A stretch of DNA of 64,000 bases from Erythrobacter sp. (GTDB taxonomy: Bacteria; Pseudomonadota; Alphaproteobacteria; Sphingomonadales; Sphingomonadaceae): positions 1,060,818-1,124,817 of the forward strand of contig CP073261.1 of the NCBI GenBank assembly GCA_019739335.1, in the 5' to 3' direction. The notes below the pieces were generated by a model. It was not told the origin of the DNA, did no database searches, and worked only from the letters and a program-made list of their open reading frames with translations. Shown in pieces: positions 1-7,662 of this stretch (the stretch's first letter is position 1; each line of letters begins with the position of its first letter). The position numbers were made by a program, and so were the translations under genes.

Positions 1-122
1 ACCGGCTGCTTTACGAAGCCAAGGAAAACGGTCGCAACTGCACCGCCAGCGAGCGGCTCAAAGTGTTCCGACCGCACCGCAAGGCGGACCGCCGCAAGAA
101 CGACCGCCGCGTGGCGGCGTGA
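1..122 (+). CDS. C-terminal end of a GGDEF (diguanylate cyclase) protein, partial
   Basis: Only the last 39 complete codons are present; the gene starts before the window and the first full codon begins at base 3. The peptide starts RLLYEAKENGRN, which matches the conserved end of GGDEF domains (the LY.AK..GRN helix), and it finishes with a basic Arg/Lys-rich tail before TGA. Such domains make cyclic di-GMP from two GTP. The catalytic GG(D/E)EF loop is outside the window, so activity cannot be judged. The assignment rests on one short motif and could equally be the end of a GGDEF domain in a larger multidomain sensor. Confidence 0.75.
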   Translation, partial: RLLYEAKENGRNCTASERLKVFRPHRKADRRKNDRRVAA

Positions 123-171
123 TTGGCTGTAGGGGCCCCGGTCATATCGTGCCGTTGTGGCTTTGGTAGGT

Positions 172-1134
172 TTACCCGGCGACAATCCGCGGCAGGCTGG
201 CGATGGGTTCGACCGTGATATTGCGGAACCAGGTTTCGGCTCCTTCGGACTGGAGCTGGATCCGGCCATACGTCAGCGGCTGGCGCGAGCCGTCTGGTGC
301 CACCGTCGCCATATCCCACACCTGCGCCACCGGAACCCCGTTCACCACATGCACTGCGCGGTCACCGAGCACATAGAGGTCCAGCGTGTTCCACTCCCCG
401 ACCGGCAGTTCCACATCCTGCGCAGTCTCGACGTTCCAGGTGGGGGTGCGGTTGGCCATGTCCACCTCGGTCCCCCCCAGCTGAAAGCGCAGGTGTGGTT
501 CGATCAGCGCAGCGTCATGCGCAACCGTAGTGCGGCCGCGCACATCCCTGCCTACCGTCACCAGCATTCCCGTAGAGCCGCGCATGATCTCGAACTCCAT
601 CGACGGGGACCAGGTACCGAACACCGCGCCCGGCTCGCCGTGGGTGTGATAGAGCAGGCCATTGTTCTGCGGCAGCGCTTCGCGGGGGGCAAAGGTCTCC
701 TCCCCCCATTTGAATTCCAGCCGCAGGTGGTAGTCGCGCAGATCCTCACGGTGGACCAGGCTGCCCCAGGTCTCGCCCCTGATCCAGATGGCTGGCGCCC
801 CGTCGATCATGCGCACCGCGAAATCACCCGCCGTATCGCGGCTGGTGCCGACGGGCGATGCTCCCGGATCGTCGCGATAGGTGACCGCAGGATCGGGGTA
901 GCCAAGCCAGCTGTCCCAGTTGCTGAGATCACGGCCATTGAACAGGCTGCGGGCGGGGCCGGTGGGTGTCGGCAGGTCGACAAGCCGCAGTTGCTGCGAC
1001 ATGGCCGAAAGGCCGCCGCTTACCTCGCGCGCCCGGTCAAGCGAAGTCGGCCCGGATGCGCTTTCGGGTCCTGATGTCTGGGCACATGCGCCGCATGCAA
1101 GGGCAAGCGCAACTATTGTGGCTTTCGGTACCAT
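172..1134 (-). CDS. DUF1080 / 3-keto-disaccharide hydrolase domain lipoprotein
   Basis: A 320-residue exported protein with a short hydrophobic N-terminus ending in ALACGAC, a plausible lipobox. The DUF1080 (PF06439) signatures are visible: an LFNGRDLSNW motif near residue 65, then LEFKWG and a GLLYHTHG segment around residues 145-165. This concanavalin-like jelly-roll family includes 3-keto-disaccharide hydrolases and carbohydrate-binding proteins, so a role in outer-membrane or periplasmic sugar handling is likely; the substrate is unknown. I chose the ATG at 1134 because a GGGGA ribosome-binding site lies 8 nt upstream. A GTG at 1140 is the alternative. It is transcribed alone, convergent with the GGDEF gene. 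Confidence 0.85.
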   Translation of the reverse strand: MVPKATIVALALACGACAQTSGPESASGPTSLDRAREVSGGLSAMSQQLRLVDLPTPTGPARSLFNGRDLSNWDSWLGYPDPAVTYRDDPGASPVGTSRDTAGDFAVRMIDGAPAIWIRGETWGSLVHREDLRDYHLRLEFKWGEETFAPREALPQNNGLLYHTHGEPGAVFGTWSPSMEFEIMRGSTGMLVTVGRDVRGRTTVAHDAALIEPHLRFQLGGTEVDMANRTPTWNVETAQDVELPVGEWNTLDLYVLGDRAVHVVNGVPVAQVWDMATVAPDGSRQPLTYGRIQLQSEGAETWFRNITVEPIASLPRIVAG

Positions 1135-1202
1135 GATCACTTTCCCCTTTTTCGATGACCTTTAGCTCCCTCTAGCGCGTCGGCGGGGCGAGGATGAAGG
1201 CC

Positions 1203-1227
1203 AAAAGATTGCGCCATTCCAGGGCGC
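1203..1227 (-). terminator. Weak hairpin after the thioesterase gene
   Basis: A 5-bp GC stem (gcgcc at 1211-1215 pairing with ggcgc at 1223-1227) is followed on the minus strand by a CTTTT run at 1203-1207. It lies about 30 nt past the thioesterase stop codon. The short stem makes this a weak candidate for an intrinsic terminator. Confidence 0.35.
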
Positions 1228-1258
1228 TTTGCCGCGCATAGCGGCTTTTGCCGAATCC

Positions 1259-1678
1259 TCAGACAGCCCGCTCCCACCCGCCTTCGGGCATAAACGGCGC
1301 GGCGACTTCGCCGGGTACGCGCATCAGCTTGCCGCTGGCCCTGTCGATCATGGCCCAGGTCGTCTTGGCGCGCACCAGTTCGCGGTCTGCTTCATTGGTG
1401 AAGCGGTAATGCCGGTTGAAGCGCGGGCCTCTGGGGCCTTCGCGGATTTCGGTGGTTCCTGTCACCACCGCGCCAAGGCCGACATTGCCGCGATAGTCGA
1501 TCTCGTGGCGCAAAACGAACCAGGCGTAGCGGTCCCGGTCCTCCGCACGCGCCTGTGCATCCCAGTGCGCGCCCGACAAGTCTTCCATCCAGCGCAGCCA
1601 GACGGTGTTGTTGACGTGCCCATTAATGTCGATGTGTTCGGGCAGCGCGGTGAAGGTGAGAGTGAAGTGGTTGCTCAC
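1259..1678 (-). CDS. Acyl-CoA thioesterase, 4HBT/YbgC-FadM type
   Basis: A 139-residue hot-dog-fold protein. The N-terminal segment contains the family pattern ...DINGHVNNTVWLRWMED, with the Asp/Asn and HVNN residues typical of YbgC/FadM/4-hydroxybenzoyl-CoA thioesterases, which hydrolyse acyl-CoA thioesters in the cytoplasm. The start is a GTG at 1678 that overlaps the stop codon of the upstream oligopeptidase by 4 nt (GTGA) and has a GGGGAG ribosome-binding site just upstream, so the two genes are probably translationally coupled. Substrate chain length cannot be inferred. Confidence 0.85.
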   Translation of the reverse strand: MSNHFTLTFTALPEHIDINGHVNNTVWLRWMEDLSGAHWDAQARAEDRDRYAWFVLRHEIDYRGNVGLGAVVTGTTEIREGPRGPRFNRHYRFTNEADRELVRAKTTWAMIDRASGKLMRVPGEVAAPFMPEGGWERAV

Positions 1679-3843
1679 TCGCTCCCCTGCTCCACCACCC
1701 CCAGCTGCCACAGGATAAACGCCACTTCCTCCGCCGTTTCGCGCAGGCCCTCGAACCTCCCCGAACGCCCGCCGTGGCCGGCGCCCATATTGGTCTTGAG
1801 CAGCAGCAGGTTGTCGTCGGTCTTCAATTCACGCAGGCGGGCGACCCATTTGGCGGGTTCCCAGTAGGTCACGCGCGGATCGTTCAGCCCGGCGGTCACC
1901 AGCATCGGCGGATAGTCCTGCGCGGAGACCTGATCGTAGGGCGAATAACTCAGGATATGCGTAAACGCTGCCTTGCTCTCGATGGGATTGCCCCATTCGG
2001 GCCATTCGCCGGGAGTCAGCGGCAGCGTCTCGTCGAGCATGGTGCCCAGCACATCGACGAAGGGCACGTGCGCCACCACCGCGCCGAACAGTTCGGGTGC
2101 CTGGTTGACCACCGCGCCCATCAGTTCGCCACCAGCCGAGCCGCCGCTGGCGGAAATCCGGCCCTCCGCCGTCAGCCCGCGCGCCACCAGCGCCCGCCCG
2201 ACATCGACGAAATCGTTGAAGGTGTTGGTCCGCTCCTCCATCTTGCCCTGGAGATACCAGTTGCGCCCCAGATCGTCCCCGCCGCGAATGTGGGCGATAG
2301 CATAGGCGACCCCGCGATCGACGAGGCTCAGGCGCGTCGTCGAAAAGCCGGGAGGCACGGCATAGCCATAGGCGCCATAGGCATAGAGATGCAGCGGCCC
2401 GCCGGGTTCACGGTCGCGGCGATACATCACGCTGACGGGCACCATCGCCCCGTCGCGTGCGCGCACTGCGATTCGCTCCACGGTGTAGAGCGAGGGATCG
2501 AAACCGCTGGGAATCTCCTGCACCTTCAGCGTCTCGAGCTCACGGCTGGCGACGTGGTAATCGTAGACGGTGGCAGGGGTGATCGGGCTTTCGTAGCTCA
2601 GCCGCAAGGCGTCCATCGCCCATTCGGGATTGTTGCCGAGACCCGCCGAATAGGCGGCTTCGGGAAAGCTGATCGGGTCCACCCGCGCCGGATCGTCGTA
2701 ATAGCGCACCTGCACCTGATCGAGGCCGGCCAGCCGCCCTTCGGTGACGTAGAAATCGCGGAATAGGTCAAAATCGGTGAGGTAGAAGCTGTCAGAACCT
2801 TCAATCAGCGTGGTCCACTCTGCAGGCGCGGACATCGGCGCGGTGGCGAGGCGGAAGTTGACGTGATTGTCGTTGGTGAGGACGAACAATGTCTCGTCAC
2901 GCACGTCCACGTCGTATTCGACCCCGGTCTCCCGCGCGCGCACCAGCAGCGGCTCGGCAAAGGGATCGGAAGCGGGCAGCAGGCGGACTTCGCTGGTCTC
3001 GTTGTCCCCCGTGGCGAGGATCAGCCATTCGCGATTGGAGGAGAGGCCGGGGGAGACGGTGAAGCCCAGTTGCTCCTCGTGGTAGATTTCCCGGTCCTCG
3101 CCGGTCTCGCCGACACGGTGCGCGAAAATGCGATCGACGCGCCAGTTCTCGTTGGCGCGGCCATAGACCAGCATCGAGTCCCCCGCCGCCCAGATCAGGC
3201 CCGAATTGAGGTTCTCGATCCGGTCGGGCAGCAGTTCTCCCGTCGTCAGGTCCTTGACGAAACCGGTGTAGAATTCGCCGCCGCTGGTATCGGTCGAATA
3301 GGCGAGATAGCGCCCGTCCTCGCTCACCGACATCGCGCCGAGGCTGAAATATTCCAGCCCTTCGGCCAGCGCCGGTCCATCGAGGATCAGTTGCCGTTCG
3401 TCAGTGCCGACGGGCCGACGGTAGTGCTTGCGATATTGCCCGCCTTCCTCGAATTCGGACCAGTATTCGTAATCCCCGTCGCGCTGCGGCACCGAGGCAT
3501 CGGCTTCCTTGATGCGGGCGCGCATTTCGGCGAACAGTTCGTCCACCAGCGCCGCCTGTCCGCCCATCTGCGCTTCGAAATAGGCGTTCTCGGCATTGAG
3601 ATAGGCGAGCACGTCGGGATCATCGATGGTCGGATAGGAGGCATCGCGCAGCCAGTTGTAGGGATCGGAAATGGTGATGCCGTGGTGCGTGTAGGTGTGC
3701 GGGCGCTGCTCGGCGCGCGGCGGCGCGATGCTGGTATCGTGGTTCACGGGTTCGCTTTCGCTTTCGGTCGATTGGGCCATTGCGGGAAGCGCCGTAGCGA
3801 TGCCCAGCAGGGCGGCAAGGGCTAGCGGGCGGATTTGCGACAT
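1675..3843 (-). CDS. S9A prolyl oligopeptidase family protein (oligopeptidase B-like), exported
   Basis: A 722-residue serine peptidase. A Sec signal peptide occupies about residues 1-23 (cleavage after AMAQ). The N-terminal beta-propeller begins at a DPYNWLRD motif near residue 60. The C-terminal alpha/beta-hydrolase domain carries the GGSAGG nucleophile elbow (Ser569), Asp655 in LNDPRV and His690 in GAGHGG, spaced as in oligopeptidase B. The family cleaves short peptides after basic residues or proline; the signal peptide places this one in the periplasm. It is the first gene of a pair with the thioesterase, and its promoter must lie in the 116-bp gap shared with the divergent aminopeptidase gene. 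Confidence 0.93.
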   Translation of the reverse strand: MSQIRPLALAALLGIATALPAMAQSTESESEPVNHDTSIAPPRAEQRPHTYTHHGITISDPYNWLRDASYPTIDDPDVLAYLNAENAYFEAQMGGQAALVDELFAEMRARIKEADASVPQRDGDYEYWSEFEEGGQYRKHYRRPVGTDERQLILDGPALAEGLEYFSLGAMSVSEDGRYLAYSTDTSGGEFYTGFVKDLTTGELLPDRIENLNSGLIWAAGDSMLVYGRANENWRVDRIFAHRVGETGEDREIYHEEQLGFTVSPGLSSNREWLILATGDNETSEVRLLPASDPFAEPLLVRARETGVEYDVDVRDETLFVLTNDNHVNFRLATAPMSAPAEWTTLIEGSDSFYLTDFDLFRDFYVTEGRLAGLDQVQVRYYDDPARVDPISFPEAAYSAGLGNNPEWAMDALRLSYESPITPATVYDYHVASRELETLKVQEIPSGFDPSLYTVERIAVRARDGAMVPVSVMYRRDREPGGPLHLYAYGAYGYAVPPGFSTTRLSLVDRGVAYAIAHIRGGDDLGRNWYLQGKMEERTNTFNDFVDVGRALVARGLTAEGRISASGGSAGGELMGAVVNQAPELFGAVVAHVPFVDVLGTMLDETLPLTPGEWPEWGNPIESKAAFTHILSYSPYDQVSAQDYPPMLVTAGLNDPRVTYWEPAKWVARLRELKTDDNLLLLKTNMGAGHGGRSGRFEGLRETAEEVAFILWQLGVVEQGSE

Positions 3844-3959
3844 CGGATAATCCCTCTGGCATGGACGCCCCCGGCTGCGGCTGGAAACCGGAGCCTTGAG
3901 GGACTATGTGGAGTGCCTATCGCCATTCGATTGCACACGAAACCGGAAAAGAGCCCGCC

Positions 3960-5765
3960 ATGCTGATGCAGACCCACGAAGCCCGCCTCTCCGCTCTCAG
4001 GGAGGAGCTTGCCCGCCGCCAGCTCGATGGCTTCGTGGTGCCGATCAGCGATGAGCACCTGTCCGAATATGTCGGTTCCTATGCCCAGAGGCTGGCGTGG
4101 CTGACGGGCTTCGGCGGTTCGGCGGGAAGCGCAGTGGTGCTGAAGGATCATGCGGCGATGTTTGTCGACGGTCGCTACACCATCCAGGTGCGCGACCAGG
4201 TGGACGGGCGCCTGTTCGATTACTGCTCGGTTCCCAAGGATTCGATGGGAGACTGGGTGGCCGGAAAGGCGCCTTCGGGCGCGCGCATCGGCTTCGATCC
4301 GTGGCTGCACACGCGCGGCTGGGCGCGCGCTGCGGGTGCCCGGCTGGCGAAGGCAGGCATGGAGCTAGTGCCAGTGGACAGCAATCCCATCGATGCCGTC
4401 TGGGCGGACCGGCCCGAAGCCTCCGCCGCGCCCGCATTCGTGCAGGACGATGCACTCACCGGCCGTTCCAGCACCGACAAGCGCGGCGCAATTGCCGATT
4501 GGCTGAAGGCCGAGGGACTCGATGCAGTGGTGATCTCCGCGCTCGATTCGGTGGCCTGGACGCTCAACATTCGCGGCGCAGACGTGGACCGCACACCGGT
4601 TGCGCTGTCCTACCTGATGGTGCAGGCGGACGGCACGGCAGACTGGTTCATCGCGCCCGAAAAGGTCACTCCCGAAGTCACCGCAGCACTGGGCAATGCC
4701 GTGCGGATCCGCGATCGCGACAGCTTCTCCGCCGCTTTCGCCGAATTGGCGGGCAAGCGCGTGGCTGCCGATCCCGAACGCTCGGTCTATGCGATTTTCG
4801 ACCGGCTGGACGAGGTCGGCGCGCAGATCGTCAGCGAAACCGATCCCGCTTTGCTGCCCAAGGCGATCAAGACTCCTGCCGAACAGGCCGGGCACCGCGC
4901 CGCGCAGGCGCGCGACGGAGCGGCGGTCACCCGGTTCCTGCACTGGCTCGAAGGCGAAGGGCCGAAGGGCACGGTGGACGAACTGTCCGCCGCCGCCAGG
5001 TTGCGGGGTTTCCGCGAAGAGACCGGCCAACTGGTCGATCTCAGCTTCGATACCATTTCGGGCGCAGGCTCCAACGGGGCCATCTGCCATTACCGGGTGA
5101 GCGAGGAGACCTGCCTGCCGCTCGAACCCAACTCGGTGTACCTGGTCGATTCGGGCGGGCAGTATCGTGACGGCACCACCGATATTACCCGCACCGTGTG
5201 GATCGGCCCCGACGCTCCGCCTGCCGAAGTAAAGGACCGCTTCACCCGCGTGCTCAAGGGCCATATCGCGCTCGACACCCAGACCTTCCCCGCCGGCACA
5301 CCGGGTTCGGCACTGGACGTGCTGGCGCGGCAATTCCTGTGGGCCGCAGGAGTCGATTACGCGCATGGCACCGGCCACGGGGTCGGCAGCTTCCTCTCGG
5401 TCCACGAAGGCCCGCAGCGGATCGCCAAGGGGCGCGGCGGGCAGGCGGGCACCGATCAGGAACTGCTCGCCGGGATGATCCTCTCGAACGAACCGGGTTA
5501 TTACAAGGCCGGCGAATACGGCATCCGCATCGAGAACCTGGTACTGGTGGAACCGCGCGAGATCGAAGGCATGGAAGGCGACTGGTTCGGCTTCGAAACG
5601 CTCACGCTGGTGCCGATCGATCGCACCCTGGTGGACAAGAGCCTGCTGAGCGAAGCCGAGATCGCCTGGTGGAACAGCTACCACGCCAAGGTGCGTGAAG
5701 TGCTCGTCCCGCAACTCGAAGGAGAAGCGTTGGCCTGGCTCGAACGCGGCTGCGCTCCGCTGTGA
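3960..5765 (+). CDS. Xaa-Pro aminopeptidase (aminopeptidase P, M24B)
   Basis: A 601-residue cytoplasmic metallopeptidase that removes an N-terminal residue preceding proline. It has the long three-domain architecture of eukaryotic-type aminopeptidase P: two creatinase-like N-terminal domains (about 1-320), then the M24 pita-bread domain. Metal-binding signatures are seen as YLVDSGGQYRDGTTDITR (two Asp), GTGHGVG (His), and NEPGYY and IRIENLVLV (Glu ligands). I chose the ATG at 3960; another ATG lies at 3966, and an upstream in-frame extension to 3906 looks unlike protein of this family. The stop overlaps the next gene's GTG by 4 nt. Confidence 0.9.
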   Translation: MLMQTHEARLSALREELARRQLDGFVVPISDEHLSEYVGSYAQRLAWLTGFGGSAGSAVVLKDHAAMFVDGRYTIQVRDQVDGRLFDYCSVPKDSMGDWVAGKAPSGARIGFDPWLHTRGWARAAGARLAKAGMELVPVDSNPIDAVWADRPEASAAPAFVQDDALTGRSSTDKRGAIADWLKAEGLDAVVISALDSVAWTLNIRGADVDRTPVALSYLMVQADGTADWFIAPEKVTPEVTAALGNAVRIRDRDSFSAAFAELAGKRVAADPERSVYAIFDRLDEVGAQIVSETDPALLPKAIKTPAEQAGHRAAQARDGAAVTRFLHWLEGEGPKGTVDELSAAARLRGFREETGQLVDLSFDTISGAGSNGAICHYRVSEETCLPLEPNSVYLVDSGGQYRDGTTDITRTVWIGPDAPPAEVKDRFTRVLKGHIALDTQTFPAGTPGSALDVLARQFLWAAGVDYAHGTGHGVGSFLSVHEGPQRIAKGRGGQAGTDQELLAGMILSNEPGYYKAGEYGIRIENLVLVEPREIEGMEGDWFGFETLTLVPIDRTLVDKSLLSEAEIAWWNSYHAKVREVLVPQLEGEALAWLERGCAPL

Positions 5766-6157
5766 CCAAACACCGGCTGAGCGAGAACTGGATCAACCTC
5801 GGCCTTGGTGCCACGGCGGAACCGCTACCGCCATTCGACGGCATGGATTGGTACGAACGTTATGGCGAACGCACCGCTGCGGACGGAGCGGAGGCGCGGC
5901 TGGTTTCGCAATACCGCTTCGCCGAAAGCTGGGCGATGTGGGAAATGCATCCCGAAGGCGCGGAAGTCGTCATCTGCACCGACGGCGCAATCACGTTGAT
6001 ACAGGACATCGATGGCGATCAGCAGTCCATTCGCCTGACGCGCGGCGAATATGCGATCAATCCGCCAGGAGTCTGGCACACGGCAGATGTCGATACCGAG
6101 GCGGAAGCGTTGTTCATCACTGCCGGCCTCGGCACCCAGCATCGGCCACGAACCTGA
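5762..6157 (+). CDS. Cupin-domain protein
   Basis: A 131-residue protein starting with GTG inside the aminopeptidase stop (GTGA overlap). It is a single small beta-barrel: GAEVVICTDGAITLI followed by LTRGEYAINPPGVWHTA resembles the two cupin motifs, with a His in VWHTAD as a possible metal ligand; the first motif lacks the usual HxH. A role for sugar-type or small-molecule binding is possible, but no substrate is evident. Coupling to the aminopeptidase suggests co-expression and does not establish shared function. Confidence 0.75.
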   Translation: MTKHRLSENWINLGLGATAEPLPPFDGMDWYERYGERTAADGAEARLVSQYRFAESWAMWEMHPEGAEVVICTDGAITLIQDIDGDQQSIRLTRGEYAINPPGVWHTADVDTEAEALFITAGLGTQHRPRT

Positions 6158-6206
6158 TCCCTGTCCCGCCCGCAAGTAAAGCGCAGGTGAACGCCGAGCG
6201 CTGCGC

Positions 6207-6254
6207 GCGACAATATGCGACACTTTTGCCCGATCCCGGCATATCCGTGCGACA
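6207..6254. promoter_or_regulatory. Three GCGACA direct repeats upstream of the EF-hand/two-component operon
   Basis: The hexamer GCGACA occurs at 6207-6212, 6217-6222 and 6249-6254, in the 208-bp gap before the EF-hand gene. The first two copies are exactly 10 bp apart, the spacing expected for tandem OmpR/PhoB-type half-sites. This makes them candidate binding sites for the regulator encoded at 6920, by inference only. A GC-rich genome gives some chance recurrence of such hexamers. Confidence 0.35.
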
Positions 6255-6365
6255 TGTGACCCGTAGAAGCTGGAACATAGAGCAGCGGGGTGCCGATCCT
6301 CCTCCCTCCCCCCTTCAAGGCGGTGCCTCGTTGCTCTACCCTTCTACTCCCGTGGAGAGTGACAC

Positions 6366-6923
6366 ATGAAAAAGACCCTGATCCTTGCCCTTGCAGCCAC
6401 CAGCCTGACCGCTGGCGGCATCGCCTATGCGCAAGAGGCGCAGCGCGGCGGTGACGTTACCCGTTCCGCAGCCGAAACCCGTGCCGCAACACAATTTGCC
6501 CGGATGGATGCCAATTCGGATGGCGTGATCAATACCGCCGACCGCGAAGCCCGGATGCGCGCCCGTTTCGACGCACAGGATGCTGATGGCAACGGCCAGC
6601 TGAGCTTCGAGGAAATGCAGGCATCCCGCGAGGCTCGCGGTGAAGCGCGTGAAGAGCGGCGTGCTGAGCGCGGCACCGAAGGCCGTGGCGGCCACCGCAT
6701 GGGCCGACGCGGAATGCGCGGTGGCGGCGAAATGCGCGGCATGATGATGCAGCGCGCCGATACTGACGGTGACGGCGCGATCAGCCAGGCCGAATTCACT
6801 GCCGCTGCGCTTACCCGCTTCGACCGCATGGATGCCGATAGCGACGGGACTGTCACCGCTGAAGAGCGGCAGGCCCAGCGCGGCGAACGCCGGGGCCGCC
6901 GTGGTGGCCAGCCCGCCGAGTGA
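6366..6923 (+). CDS. Periplasmic protein with four EF-hands
   Basis: A 185-residue protein with a signal peptide (residues 1-22, cleavage after AYAQ). Four canonical 12-residue EF loops are visible: residues 48-59 (position 12 is Asp), 72-83, 132-143 and 156-167, each starting DxN/DxD. It should therefore bind Ca2+ in the periplasm. Between the second and third loops is a linker (about 86-130) rich in Arg, Gly and Met with one His, which is not part of an EF-hand. A GGAGA ribosome-binding site lies 7 nt before the ATG. The stop overlaps the GTG start of the response regulator, so this is the first gene of a coupled three-gene operon and may modulate or be controlled by the kinase. Confidence 0.88.
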   Translation: MKKTLILALAATSLTAGGIAYAQEAQRGGDVTRSAAETRAATQFARMDANSDGVINTADREARMRARFDAQDADGNGQLSFEEMQASREARGEAREERRAERGTEGRGGHRMGRRGMRGGGEMRGMMMQRADTDGDGAISQAEFTAAALTRFDRMDADSDGTVTAEERQAQRGERRGRRGGQPAE

Positions 6924-7657
6924 GCGAAGAACCGATCAAACTGCTGCTGGTGGATGACGAAGCCAGTCTGCGCGAACCCCTGGCCGAATACCTCTCGCGC
7001 CAGGGGTTTGCCGTGCGGCAGGCGAGCGATGCCGCCAAGGCACGTGCCGCGCTTGTTGAAGATACGCCGCAGCTGGTGCTGCTCGACATCATGATGCCGG
7101 GCGAGGACGGCCTCTCGCTCTGCCGCCATCTGACCGAATCGAAGAATCTCCCGGTCATTTTCCTCACGGCCCGGGACGAAGCGACCGACCGGATCGTCGG
7201 GCTGGAAATCGGTGCCGACGATTACGTGGTCAAACCGTTCGAACCGCGCGAGCTGGTGGCGCGCATCCGCTCGGTCCTGCGCCGCGCGGGCAAGAACGGC
7301 GCGACAGCCGCGCCTGAAACCGAAGCGCATTACCAGTTCGATGGCTGGCAGCTCGATCCGCTCAAGCGCCGCCTGACCGATCCCGAAGGCACGGTGGTGC
7401 CGATCTCGACCGCCGAATTCCGCCTCCTCGTCGCCTTCCTCGATCATCCCCGGCAGGTGCTCGACCGGGACCGGCTGCTCGACATGGTGCAGGGGCGCGA
7501 GGCGCACCTGTTCGATCGCGCGGTGGACAACCAGGTCAGTCGTCTGAGGCGCAAGATCGAAGTCGACAGCCGCGATCCCAAGCTGATCCAGACGGTCTGG
7601 GGCGGCGGCTACCGCCTCGCCTGCGAAGTGCGCCGTTTCGTGCCGCAGGCCGACTGA
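6920..7657 (+). CDS. OmpR/PhoB-family response regulator
   Basis: A 245-residue two-domain regulator. The receiver domain (1-120) has the acidic pair at residues 12-13, phospho-acceptor Asp56 in LLDIMMPG, Thr83 and Lys105 in VVKPFEP. The C-terminal winged-helix DNA-binding domain (about 140-240) ends with the typical VWGGGYRL. It acts as a transcription factor phosphorylated by the kinase encoded 5 nt downstream. The start is a GTG overlapping the EF-hand gene's TGA by 4 nt with no clear ribosome-binding site of its own, which points to translational coupling. The target genes cannot be told, but repeated hexamers in front of the operon suggest autoregulation. Confidence 0.95.
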   Translation: MSEEPIKLLLVDDEASLREPLAEYLSRQGFAVRQASDAAKARAALVEDTPQLVLLDIMMPGEDGLSLCRHLTESKNLPVIFLTARDEATDRIVGLEIGADDYVVKPFEPRELVARIRSVLRRAGKNGATAAPETEAHYQFDGWQLDPLKRRLTDPEGTVVPISTAEFRLLVAFLDHPRQVLDRDRLLDMVQGREAHLFDRAVDNQVSRLRRKIEVDSRDPKLIQTVWGGGYRLACEVRRFVPQAD

Positions 7658-7662
7658 GCGCC

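Noticed and set aside
2863..3825. A 320-codon open frame on the plus strand inside the oligopeptidase gene
   Set aside because: It is antisense to a well-supported peptidase with full catalytic motifs. Long antisense frames are expected in GC-rich DNA, and it shows no domain or ribosome-binding site.
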